A stretch of 64,000 nt of DNA, from contig JAEWOH010000043.1 in assembly GCA_023460955.1 (NCBI GenBank), forward strand, positions 62,001 through 126,000, given 5' to 3'. The translations under genes were made by a program, and so were the position numbers. This DNA is from Bacillota bacterium. Lineage in GTDB: Bacteria; Bacillota; Clostridia; Acetivibrionales; DSM-1351. The notes under the pieces were generated by a model. It had not been told where the DNA came from, ran no database searches, and saw only the letters and a program-made list of their open reading frames with translations. This document shows positions 54,708 to 63,354 of the stretch, one piece after another; the first letter of the stretch is position 1; every line of letters begins with the position of its first letter.

Positions 54708-55356
54708 AATAGTCTCCTTATTAATTATATTATTTTTTACAAAATATTAAAGTTATTTACAATAAAAACTTTTACATTTTAAGGTTGTTGGGGAAAATAA
54801 TTATAAGAGTTAATAATAACGAATAGATCCATACGATAAAAGCCTGTTTTCTATTAGAATATCATAGCATGTTAAATATTACAACAATAGACCAGTATTT
54901 ATTATAAGCAATAGGAAGCATAATACCAGTGTTTTTTTATAATTAATGATATAAAAATCAACTTTTTATAATTTAATTAAAAAACATAATTAAAAAACAA
55001 GCAAATATTACGGTTATATAGTAACATTTCGGGTTTTCTAAAAAAAACGTCGAATAATACAAAAAAATATAAATAACAGCTTTACTTTTTATAAGATATA
55101 TAATATAATTTCCCTTGTAAAAGAACTGTTTTTGGTGAATGTGTATAGTTGCTATAGTCGAGGTGTATAACTTCGTTATATTACCTGTAACGTTTGCCTA
55201 TCAAGTTTTATTTTTTTAATCAATAAATTAAACCCTTTAATTTATTGAAAATGTACCGCAAAGGTTGAAAAATAAAACTTCAGCCCGGTGTAAAAATCCA
55301 TACAAACGGGTTAATTTATAACTGGTAAAATATAATAAGAAAGAAGGATAGTTTTT
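54708..55356. promoter_or_regulatory. 649-bp divergent intergenic region with operator-like palindrome
   Basis: Very AT-rich, no gene. A perfect 13-bp inverted repeat, TCAATAAATTAAA (55220-55232) / TTTAATTTATTGA (55236-55248) around CCC, resembles operators of ROK proteins such as XylR. Downstream, TTGAAA (about 55265) with a weak -10 and a CCCG/CGGG hairpin precede the transporter operon. AAGAAGG is the ribosome site of the binding-protein gene. Confidence 0.5.
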
Positions 55357-56676
55357 ATGGGGAAGATTTTCAAACGAGTTGTAGCATCTATTTTAGTTCT
55401 TACAATGTCTATGGTGATTTTTGCTGCGTGTGGTAAGTCGGAAGTCAGCCAGTCCTCTGCTTCAAGTTCAGAAACATCAGGTGCAAAACAAACCGCAAGC
55501 GGAGAGAAGATCGTTATAACATTCCCATGTATTTGGGTCGGAACTGATGGAAAAGCGAAAGTATTTGGTCAGATGGTAGATTCATTTAACAAGGAAAACG
55601 AATCAAAAATTGAAGTTAAGATCGAAGAATATACTGATTATGATGCGTATGAAGATAAAGTAAGGGCTATGATATCCACTGGAAATGCCCCTGATATTTT
55701 TACCTTTAAATCTTATGCTGACTTACAGTTATATTCAAAATCAGGAAAACTAATGGATTTAACTCCTTATCTGGCTGAGAAGGAATGGTCTGATAGATTT
55801 GCTGAAGGTGTTATAAAGGCGGCTCAGTATGAAGGAAAGAATTACGCAATACCTTACGAGAATGCAGTTATAGCAATTATGTTTAATCAGAAGTTATTAA
55901 AAGATGCGGGAATAGATAAAGTACCAACTACCTATGAGGAATTATGGACTGCTTCCGAAGCGCTTAAAGCTAAAGGTATATTCCCAACCAGCCAGATGAC
56001 AAATAAAAATGCCTGGACTTCAATGCTTTGGTATTCATATGCACTTGCTGCAGCAGGTGGTCCAGATATATATGAAAAAGGTCTCGATGATCCAGCTTTC
56101 GTTGAAGCAGCGAAAATTATGCAGAAAATGTTCCAATACACATCACCTGATGCAGTGGGAGCTGATGCTACAGTTGTAAACGGACACTTCTTCAATGAAA
56201 GATCTGCAGTTTATACCAACGGTTCATGGATCTTGTCCAGAATTAAAAAGGAAGGTGTTGCCGGACTTTATGATAATATAGCTATCAGTGCAGGTCTTGG
56301 CTACAACGGCGGACAATCAGGCGCTTATGTAAATGCTGTTCAAGCATACATAGCAGCCGGAACTCAGGAGAACAAAGAAAAGGCAGATGCTATTGTTAAA
56401 TTCCTGAAGTATATCTGTGATGAAGATAGAGTAACTGAATTATCCAATTCTTCAGGTTCAATATTTGCAGTTAAATCAAAAATAAACGATCAGACTGAAA
56501 AGCTGCAAGCAACAATGATTGAACAAAGTATAGCTGCTCCTTACATGATAGGTACATTTGAGTCAACAATGCCTACAAAAGTTGTTTCAGCTTTCCCAGC
56601 TGCGCTTGAAAGTCTTGTACTTGGAGAGTATACCCCGGAACAATTCGTTAGTGCATTAAAGGATGCAAATAAGTAA
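55357..56676 (+). CDS. ABC transporter sugar-binding lipoprotein
   Basis: A 439-residue extracellular solute-binding protein, family 1. Lipoprotein signal peptide with lysines K3/K6, a hydrophobic core and lipobox FAAC (C25); a Ser-rich linker follows, then the mature domain (FPCIWVGTDGKAKVFGQMVDSFNKE.., APDIFTFKSYADLQ). Operon with two permeases and the sulfoquinovosidase suggests a sulfoquinovoside such as sulfoquinovosylglycerol as ligand. A stable hairpin after it may raise its mRNA level over the permeases. Confidence 0.9.
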   Translation: MGKIFKRVVASILVLTMSMVIFAACGKSEVSQSSASSSETSGAKQTASGEKIVITFPCIWVGTDGKAKVFGQMVDSFNKENESKIEVKIEEYTDYDAYEDKVRAMISTGNAPDIFTFKSYADLQLYSKSGKLMDLTPYLAEKEWSDRFAEGVIKAAQYEGKNYAIPYENAVIAIMFNQKLLKDAGIDKVPTTYEELWTASEALKAKGIFPTSQMTNKNAWTSMLWYSYALAAAGGPDIYEKGLDDPAFVEAAKIMQKMFQYTSPDAVGADATVVNGHFFNERSAVYTNGSWILSRIKKEGVAGLYDNIAISAGLGYNGGQSGAYVNAVQAYIAAGTQENKEKADAIVKFLKYICDEDRVTELSNSSGSIFAVKSKINDQTEKLQATMIEQSIAAPYMIGTFESTMPTKVVSAFPAALESLVLGEYTPEQFVSALKDANK

Positions 56677-56718
56677 AAGGTTCTGATTTTTAAAACAGCA
56701 GGTTCTCATAATATAAAG

Positions 56719-56764
56719 CTGGATGATGATTGGCTACCTTATATATTCGCCAATCATCATCCAG
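56719..56764 (+). promoter_or_regulatory. mRNA-stabilising hairpin between binding protein and permease
   Basis: A 16-bp perfect stem, CTGGATGATGATTGGC (56719-56734) with 56749-56764, no T-run. Position after a binding-protein gene matches known stability stem-loops or partial attenuators of ABC operons. Confidence 0.65.
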
Positions 56765-56814
56765 TACAAATTTCAAAATTCGATTAAAGTGGTTTGACAA
56801 TGGAGGCAGGAGCG

Positions 56815-57687
56815 ATGGAAGTTAAAAAACACGACATAAAAAATATCTGTATATTTATTTTGCCAGGTCTTGCACTGTTTACCCTATTCTTTATTATTCC
56901 TGTGGGATACGTTGCCGTTACCAGCCTTTTTGAGTGGAATGGCATAACAGCTCCTATCTTCAAAGGTATGTACAATTATCAGGAAATCTTCGGCGATAAG
57001 GTGTTTTGGCGAAGTGTAAAAAATAATGTTTTATGGGCACTTGTAGCAGGATTGATTCAGGTTCCTCTAGCAATGCTTATGGCTTTGATATTGTCAAAGA
57101 AACCAAGAGGATGGAAGTTTTTTAGAACCGTTTACTTTTTACCGCAGGTAATATCAGGTATTGCGCTGGCAATGCTCTGGTCAGCGATGTATAACAGCGA
57201 ATTCGGCTTAATAAATGGTTTGCTGAGAGTTATAGGTCTTGGCGAATACGCTACAAACTGGTTGGGTAATATTAATACAGCTTTTCCATGTATGTTGATT
57301 TATTGGGTATTTTATATAGGTTATTATATGGTCATAATGCTGGCTGATATAACAAATATTGATGAAAGTTACTATGAAGCTGCTCAGATTGATGGTGCTG
57401 ACGGTATAAGACAACATATTCATATAACTATCCCATTGATAAGAGGATCTTTTCAGACCTGCGTTACACTTGCTATGATTTTTGGTCTGAGAACATTTGA
57501 ACAGGTATATTTGTTAACAAATGGCGGTCCGGCCAACAGAACCTCGGTACTTGTACTTTATCTCTATAATCAGATGAAGACAAATGACTACGGTGGTGCC
57601 AATGCATCGAGCGTTATGCTTATCTTAACCGGTGCATGCGTTATTCTTATTATCAGAGGGATTTTTGCAAAAATAAATAAGGAATAA
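56815..57687 (+). CDS. ABC sugar permease, MalF/UgpA type
   Basis: A 290-residue inner-membrane subunit with six helices and the EAA loop YYEAAQIDGADGIRQHIHITIP (about 186-207) that docks the ATPase. ATG 56815 is chosen because GGAGGCAGGAG lies directly before it; the GTG/TTG-region start at 56794 would include that site. Confidence 0.92.
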   Translation: MEVKKHDIKNICIFILPGLALFTLFFIIPVGYVAVTSLFEWNGITAPIFKGMYNYQEIFGDKVFWRSVKNNVLWALVAGLIQVPLAMLMALILSKKPRGWKFFRTVYFLPQVISGIALAMLWSAMYNSEFGLINGLLRVIGLGEYATNWLGNINTAFPCMLIYWVFYIGYYMVIMLADITNIDESYYEAAQIDGADGIRQHIHITIPLIRGSFQTCVTLAMIFGLRTFEQVYLLTNGGPANRTSVLVLYLYNQMKTNDYGGANASSVMLILTGACVILIIRGIFAKINKE

Positions 57688-57698
57688 GGAGGAGAAAT

Positions 57699-58568
57699 AT
57701 GTCAGCAAATTCATCACAGTCAATCGCAGGAGAAAAAAAGGGCATAAAAGATTATATAGCATCTTTTTTTAAATGGTTATTGATAATTTTCTTTGCAGTA
57801 TATACATTATTTCCGTTATTATGGTTGTTTATCACGTCACTCAAAACAAATGCGGAGTATTTCGAAAATCCATTTTCCTTACCTGCAGTACCTCAGTGGC
57901 AAAATTATGTGAATGCGTTCAATCAGGCAAATCTTGGTCGAATGATATCCAACTCGGTAATTGTTGCAGTAGTGGCTACTCTTATTAATGTATTAGTAGC
58001 AGCCATGCTATCCTATTGTATATCACGTTATAAATTCCGTGGAAGAGAAACAATATTCACCTTCTTCTCAGTCGGAGTTCTGGTTCCTTTAAATGCTTTA
58101 ATGGTACCTTACTTTACGATATTCAGCAAAATGGGACTTATTGACTCTCTGGGGGCTTTGATAATCCTTTATGCTGCAATCGGCTTACCTATTTCAACAT
58201 TTATAATCCGTGGTTTCATGTTATCATTCCCCGGAGAAATTGAAGAAGCTGCTTATATTGATGGTTGCGGTTTCTATGGAAGGTTTTTTAAAATGATACT
58301 GCCACTGACAAAAACCGGTCTTGTGACAGCTGCTACATTTGAATTTCTAACATGTTGGAATGAATTTGTATATGCAAATCTTCTTACGTCTTCACCATTA
58401 ACCAAGACAATACAGATTGGTATCAGATATTTTACAAACCAGTTTACAACAGATTACGTATCAATGTATGCTGCAATAATCATTAGTATTGCCCCAAGTA
58501 TAATAGGTTATATGTTGTTCCAGAAACAGGTAATTTCAGGTTTGACAAGTGGTGCAGTAAAGGGCTAG
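57699..58568 (+). CDS. ABC sugar permease, MalG/UgpE type
   Basis: A 289-residue permease with six helices and EAA loop EEAAYIDGCGFYGRFFKMILP (about 184-204). AAGGAGGAG precedes the ATG, 11 bp after the first permease. No ATP-binding subunit is encoded here; Firmicutes commonly share one multitask ATPase (MsmX type) among such importers. Confidence 0.93.
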   Translation: MSANSSQSIAGEKKGIKDYIASFFKWLLIIFFAVYTLFPLLWLFITSLKTNAEYFENPFSLPAVPQWQNYVNAFNQANLGRMISNSVIVAVVATLINVLVAAMLSYCISRYKFRGRETIFTFFSVGVLVPLNALMVPYFTIFSKMGLIDSLGALIILYAAIGLPISTFIIRGFMLSFPGEIEEAAYIDGCGFYGRFFKMILPLTKTGLVTAATFEFLTCWNEFVYANLLTSSPLTKTIQIGIRYFTNQFTTDYVSMYAAIIISIAPSIIGYMLFQKQVISGLTSGAVKG

Positions 58569-58619
58569 TAGCTCAGGCCTTCACGACAAATAGAAGGAAA
58601 GTTTGAGGGGATTTTAGAT

Positions 58620-60623
58620 ATGGAACTTATAATTTTAGAAGATGGCTTTAAACTGTTATATCAGAATCAGTGCATTTTAAATCATTCAGCAGAGAATCCT
58701 TCTGTTTATATCGGATATGGTAATGAAACTGTTGGAATGTACCGTGGTAATTTTGATATAAAGGACTACGTTATTGAAAGATACGCACTCAGAAATGTCT
58801 CGGTTCAAGGAAATAATAATGAATACTCATTAAATTTTGATAATAAATTGAAAGCAAATATTAGAGTCCAGAATGATATTTTTTTAATGGATTTTGAAAA
58901 AGTTGATGAAAACATCAACCGCTTTTGGATAAGAATTGATGCCGATGAAAACGAAAAATGCTATGGTTGTGGTGAGCAGATGTCATATTTCAATTTGAGA
59001 GGCAGAAACTTTCCGCTTTGGACCTCCGAACCGGGTGTGGGCAGAGATAAATCTACATATGTAACCTGGAGGTCAGATGTTGAAAATAAGGCCGGAGGAG
59101 ATTACTACAATACAAATTATCCTCAGCCAACCTATATATCAACCAAGCATTATTATCTCCATATAGATTCTACTGCATATGCCGAGTTTAATTTTATTAA
59201 CAATGATTTTCATGAATTGCAAGTATGGGAAGTTCCTGGACAAATTCGTATAGAAGCGGCGCCATCATATGTAAAACTGCTTGAAAAGCTGACTGCATTT
59301 TTTGGAAGGCAGCCTGAATTACCCGACTGGGTATATAATGGTGCTATTCTTGGTGTTCAGGGAGGAACAGAGCGATCTTTTTCTCTGGTAGACCGATCCA
59401 TTAGAAACGGTATAAAGGTTTCAGGCGTATGGTGTCAGGATTGGGCCGGTAAGAGGGTAACCTCCTTTGGAAAGCGTTTAAATTGGAATTGGAAATGGAA
59501 TAAGGAAATGTATCCCGAACTTCCTGAAAAAATAAAAGAGTATAAGGAAAAGGATATCAGATTCCTTGCATATAATAATCCCTACCTGGTTAAAGAAGGG
59601 GATCTCTATCAGGAAGGGCTTGAAAAGGGATATTTTGCAAAATCACTTGATGGAAAAGACTATCTTGTTGATTTTGGAGAATTTGACTGCGGTGTTGTGG
59701 ATTTAACTAATCCTGAGGCCTACAGTTGGTTTAAGGAACTGATAAAAAAATACATCATTGATTTTGGTATCGATGGATGGATGGCTGACTTCGGAGAATA
59801 CTTACCTACTGATTTAAAACTTCACAACGGAGTTTCGCCTATGATTGAACATAATCACTGGCCGGTTTTATGGGCCAGATGTAATTATGAAGCTTTGGTT
59901 GAAACCGGTAAGTTAGGTGAATTAGTATACTTTATGAGAGCCGGCGGAGCAGGGTCACAGAAATATTGTACACTGCTGTGGGCTGGAGATCAGAGTGTAG
60001 ATTTTTCGAGACACGACGGACTTGTAACTGTAATCTGCGGAGCTTTGAGTGCCGCAATGTGCGGATGTGGGCTCCACCATAGTGATATCGGAGGGTATAC
60101 ATCGTTATTTAATAACTGCAGAACAAAGGAAGTATTTTTAAGGTGGGCGGAGATGGCTGCTTTCACTCCTGTAATGAGAACACATGAAGGCAACAGACCA
60201 GAGGAAAACTTCCAGTATTATGATGATGCCGACACTTTGGAGCAATTTGGAAGGTTGACTGATATATACACCATGCTTGCGCCATATACCAAAAGTCTTG
60301 TGAAGAGTAATTCTGAAACAGGTCTTCCGGTACAAAGACCGCTATTTATACATTATGAGAATGATGAGAAAACATATGATATTCAGACAGAATATCTCTT
60401 TGGAGAAGATATGCTGATAGCTCCTGTATATTTGCCTGATGTGGCTGAATGGGAAGTTTATCTTCCAAACGACCAATGGGTACATCTTTGGACAGGTAAC
60501 GAATTTAATGGCGGTATTGTGAAAGTTAGCGCTGAGATTGGTTACACACCGGCATTTTATAAAAAGACATCGAAGTATTCCGATATCTTTGAAGCAATCA
60601 GGAAAAAATATGGTATTAAGTAG
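58620..60623 (+). CDS. yihQ: Sulfoquinovosidase, GH31
   Basis: Releases sulfoquinovose from sulfoquinovosyl glycerol and related plant-lipid fragments. The 667 residues align with E. coli YihQ along nearly the whole length. Catalytic nucleophile D390 (WMADFGEYLP) and acid/base D457 (WAGDQSVDFS) correspond to D405 and D472. The sulfonate-recognition residues Q273, R286, W289 (QDWAGKRVTSFGKRLNWNW) and Y493 (HHSDIGGYTS) correspond to Q288, R301, W304 and Y508 with a constant offset of 15. No signal peptide, so cytoplasmic and dependent on the importer upstream. Last gene of the transporter operon; a terminator follows. Confidence 0.95.
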   Translation: MELIILEDGFKLLYQNQCILNHSAENPSVYIGYGNETVGMYRGNFDIKDYVIERYALRNVSVQGNNNEYSLNFDNKLKANIRVQNDIFLMDFEKVDENINRFWIRIDADENEKCYGCGEQMSYFNLRGRNFPLWTSEPGVGRDKSTYVTWRSDVENKAGGDYYNTNYPQPTYISTKHYYLHIDSTAYAEFNFINNDFHELQVWEVPGQIRIEAAPSYVKLLEKLTAFFGRQPELPDWVYNGAILGVQGGTERSFSLVDRSIRNGIKVSGVWCQDWAGKRVTSFGKRLNWNWKWNKEMYPELPEKIKEYKEKDIRFLAYNNPYLVKEGDLYQEGLEKGYFAKSLDGKDYLVDFGEFDCGVVDLTNPEAYSWFKELIKKYIIDFGIDGWMADFGEYLPTDLKLHNGVSPMIEHNHWPVLWARCNYEALVETGKLGELVYFMRAGGAGSQKYCTLLWAGDQSVDFSRHDGLVTVICGALSAAMCGCGLHHSDIGGYTSLFNNCRTKEVFLRWAEMAAFTPVMRTHEGNRPEENFQYYDDADTLEQFGRLTDIYTMLAPYTKSLVKSNSETGLPVQRPLFIHYENDEKTYDIQTEYLFGEDMLIAPVYLPDVAEWEVYLPNDQWVHLWTGNEFNGGIVKVSAEIGYTPAFYKKTSKYSDIFEAIRKKYGIK

Positions 60624-60713
60624 CACTCAATAATTCACCTGCACAATTTGATGAACTTTTTAGGTCAAGTATCAGCCTGACTTATCAAGTAAGCATCAGA
60701 CAGGTATATTTTA

Positions 60714-60763
60714 CCTCTTTATCTGGAAAGAATGTATATAACATTTCAGATAAAGGGGTTTTT
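60714..60763 (+). terminator. Terminator overlapping the next gene's ribosome site
   Basis: CCTCTTTATCTG (60714-60725) pairs with CAGATAAAGGGG (60747-60758; one G-U), followed by TTTTTG. The 3' arm contains AAAGGGG, the ribosome site of the gene at 60767, so the same hairpin can end sulfoquinovosidase transcripts and mask that start. Confidence 0.7.
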
Positions 60764-60766
60764 GTA

Positions 60767-62425
60767 TTGAAAAAAAGAATAAGAATTATATTATTTGTAT
60801 TTATGGCCATTTTTTCATTGTTAATCACAAGATTATTCTATATACAGGTAATCGGAGGCGGATCGCTTTCAAAGGAGGCTTCGGCTCAACGTGTGAATAA
60901 CGTAAGAATTGAAAGTGCAAGGGGAGATTTTCTGGACAAAAACGGCATTAAATTTACATCCAGAACCCAGAAGATTACAGCGGTGCTTAAACCTGCCCAA
61001 CTCAGGGATCAAGGGCAGCTTATAAACCAGCTCTGTCAGATCCTTGGTTTGGATACTGAAAAGACAATGGAAGAGATTCAGAGAAAGAATACACCCATTC
61101 TTGTGGAAGTGGATAATGAAACAAGAGCACTTATATCATCTATGAATATTGAGGGAATTTCCTTCGTGAATTCTTTAAGCAGATATAATACTGATACCAA
61201 AGCAAAGCATCTTCTGGGTTATTTGAATAAGGTAGATAACATCGGAATCAATGGTCTTGAGAAGCTGTTTCAAAAGACCCTGAATTATGGCAAAGAGGAC
61301 AGTATTGCAGTTATAACAGACGGCAGTAATGATTTACTTACAGGGCTGGGCTACAGGATTATGAAGGCTGATGATAAAAAGAACAGTAAACTGGATATAA
61401 AACTTACTCTGGACTATCACATACAGGATATTATTGAAAAAGCCCTGGACAATAGGAACCTGACCGGAGCAATTGTTGTTGAAGATGTTGGCACCGGTGA
61501 TATTGTAGGTATCTGCAGCAAGCCGGACTTTGATCCCAATGATATCGAAAAGTATCTCTCAAATAATAAGCGTCCTCTATTTAACAGAGCTGTAGCACAG
61601 TACAATATAGGATCTGTTTTTAAGCTTGTGGATTTAGCTGCTATTTTCGAGCAAAAGCCTGATTATGATATGGTTTTCAGTTGTCCGGGATATATCCAGA
61701 TAGGTGATACGGAATTCAAATGTTCATCTTATGAAGCGGGCGGGCACGGTACTGTGGACATTAACACAGCACTTGCAAAATCCTGTAATGCGTATTTTAT
61801 TAATATGTCACTTGATCTTGGAGCAGATCCGATATTAAATATGTGCAAAAGTCTGGGACTCGGGGAGAATACCGCATTAACCAAACAGGGAATAGGAGAG
61901 GCGAAAGGGATCATACCTTCAAGGTCCGATCTTCTAAATCCAGGAGATATTGCAAACCTGTCGATCGGACAGGGACAGATAATGGCTACACCGGTGCAGG
62001 TGGCTGATATTGTTGCTACAATCGCCAATGGTGGTATTAAAAATAACGTTAACCTGCTTGACAGTATATTAAACAGTAGTGGAAACAAGGTCAGAGACTT
62101 AAGAGAAACCGGACAGCAAAGAGTATTTTCAAAAGCCACTGCAGACAGGATTATGGAACTCATGGAGGGTGTTATAAGTAATGGAACCGGAAAGAAAGCA
62201 AATATGGATCAATACGGAGGTGCCGGAGGAAAGACAGGCAGTGCTGAAACTGGGCAATACATTGATGGTGTAAAAATAACTCAGGCGTGGTTTGCAGGAT
62301 ATTTCCCGGCAAGTAAGCCAAAATACTCCGTTGCAGTTTTTATTGAAGATGGCAAGAGCGGTGGAGAAGCTGCAGCCCCAATATTTGCAGAGATAGGGTC
62401 AGAAATAATGAGACTTGGGCTGTAA
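60767..62425 (+). CDS. Class B penicillin-binding protein (SpoVD/FtsI-like)
   Basis: Peptidoglycan transpeptidase of 552 residues. Short cytoplasmic tail and one membrane helix (about 5-25), a PBP dimerisation domain, and a transpeptidase domain with SxxK in YNIGSVFKLV (serine near 285), SxN in KSCNAYF and KTG in GAGGKTGSAET. No PASTA domains. Start TTG 60767, eight bases after AAAGGGG. Spore-cortex (SpoVD) or septal (FtsI) roles cannot be told apart; isolation from a division cluster makes a specialised role plausible. Confidence 0.9.
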   Translation: MKKRIRIILFVFMAIFSLLITRLFYIQVIGGGSLSKEASAQRVNNVRIESARGDFLDKNGIKFTSRTQKITAVLKPAQLRDQGQLINQLCQILGLDTEKTMEEIQRKNTPILVEVDNETRALISSMNIEGISFVNSLSRYNTDTKAKHLLGYLNKVDNIGINGLEKLFQKTLNYGKEDSIAVITDGSNDLLTGLGYRIMKADDKKNSKLDIKLTLDYHIQDIIEKALDNRNLTGAIVVEDVGTGDIVGICSKPDFDPNDIEKYLSNNKRPLFNRAVAQYNIGSVFKLVDLAAIFEQKPDYDMVFSCPGYIQIGDTEFKCSSYEAGGHGTVDINTALAKSCNAYFINMSLDLGADPILNMCKSLGLGENTALTKQGIGEAKGIIPSRSDLLNPGDIANLSIGQGQIMATPVQVADIVATIANGGIKNNVNLLDSILNSSGNKVRDLRETGQQRVFSKATADRIMELMEGVISNGTGKKANMDQYGGAGGKTGSAETGQYIDGVKITQAWFAGYFPASKPKYSVAVFIEDGKSGGEAAAPIFAEIGSEIMRLGL

Positions 62426-62497
62426 ACTTATATACAAATTAACAATATTATCCTATAATTAATTATAGTATTTAGCTAAAAGTCTATTCTCAATGTA

Positions 62498-62839
62498 GTG
62501 GGCCCTGGTACTGGCATAGTTTGTATGTTGGTGTTTGGACGGATCGGGGGGAGTGTGGCTCTTTCAATAAATAAGATATCCGAATTTTATACCAGACTTA
62601 ATTTATATTATCAACAGAATAGTTACATCAGTGACAAGACTATAAATGTCACATGCCAAACAGGCTATGGGCTTGATAGTGAGCTAGAAGAAAATGGAAG
62701 TAACCACGTTGACAGAGTCCTACCGAATGAGAAGACAACAGCAAAACTGCTGCAGAATGATAAAAAGGATAATTTTATAACCAAGTATAATGATGTAATA
62801 GCTAGCAATTTTGGTTTTCTTTTTGATGTTAAAGTATAG
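62498..62839 (+). CDS. Hypothetical 113-residue protein (doubtful)
   Basis: Open from GTG 62498; no clear ribosome site, and an internal ATG at 62525 is also possible. Short hydrophobic start, then polar and Asn-rich sequence with no recognised domain. It ends 11 bp before the next gene. It could be real, a remnant, or chance. Confidence 0.35.
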   Translation: MGPGTGIVCMLVFGRIGGSVALSINKISEFYTRLNLYYQQNSYISDKTINVTCQTGYGLDSELEENGSNHVDRVLPNEKTTAKLLQNDKKDNFITKYNDVIASNFGFLFDVKV

Positions 62840-62850
62840 GGGGGGAAGTA

Positions 62851-63354
62851 TTGAAAAGTATAAAACCAGGACGTGGACCGTCTGCCATGGGAGCTTTTGG
62901 TGGAATAATAGCCGCTGTATTCGGAGTTTTTTGGATAATATTCGCTGTCAGTATCGGGGCTCCTGCCATATTTCCGTTATTCGGAATACTGTTTATTGTT
63001 ATGGCTTTGGGGGGTGCTGCTTTTAATTATAAGAATGCTACAGGCTCTAACCGGATGTCTGTTTATGACATAACCGATGACAAAGAGGAGCCTGATCCCT
63101 TGCAAGCCAGATTTCACGGACGTGAGAATTCTGAACCTATTAATTCGGAATCTATTAAAAGCGCAGCTGAATTTAAAACAACAGACAATAACACAGACAA
63201 TAACACAGACAGCACAACTGAAAGTATAACTGATAATTCACAAGATAATACAACTGCTCAAACACTCAATTATTGTCCATACTGCAGATGTGAGCTCAGA
63301 AGCAATTATAATTACTGCCCAAAATGCGGCAATGATCTTAGTAATGTAAAATAA
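62851..63354 (+). CDS. Membrane protein with C-terminal zinc ribbon
   Basis: A 167-residue protein: Gly-rich N-terminus, two membrane helices (about 13-35 and 40-58), an Asn/Thr/Asp-rich low-complexity linker with repeated NNTD units (about 110-132), and a C-terminal zinc ribbon CPYCRC..YNYCPKCGNDL. Start TTG 62851 after GGGGGGAAG. Double-zinc-ribbon membrane proteins of this build are common in clostridia; function unknown. Confidence 0.75.
   Translation: MKSIKPGRGPSAMGAFGGIIAAVFGVFWIIFAVSIGAPAIFPLFGILFIVMALGGAAFNYKNATGSNRMSVYDITDDKEEPDPLQARFHGRENSEPINSESIKSAAEFKTTDNNTDNNTDSTTESITDNSQDNTTAQTLNYCPYCRCELRSNYNYCPKCGNDLSNVK

Noticed and set aside
54708..55356. CcpA cre site near TGTAACGTTTGC (about 55186)
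   Set aside because: One base too short for the cre consensus and not symmetric.
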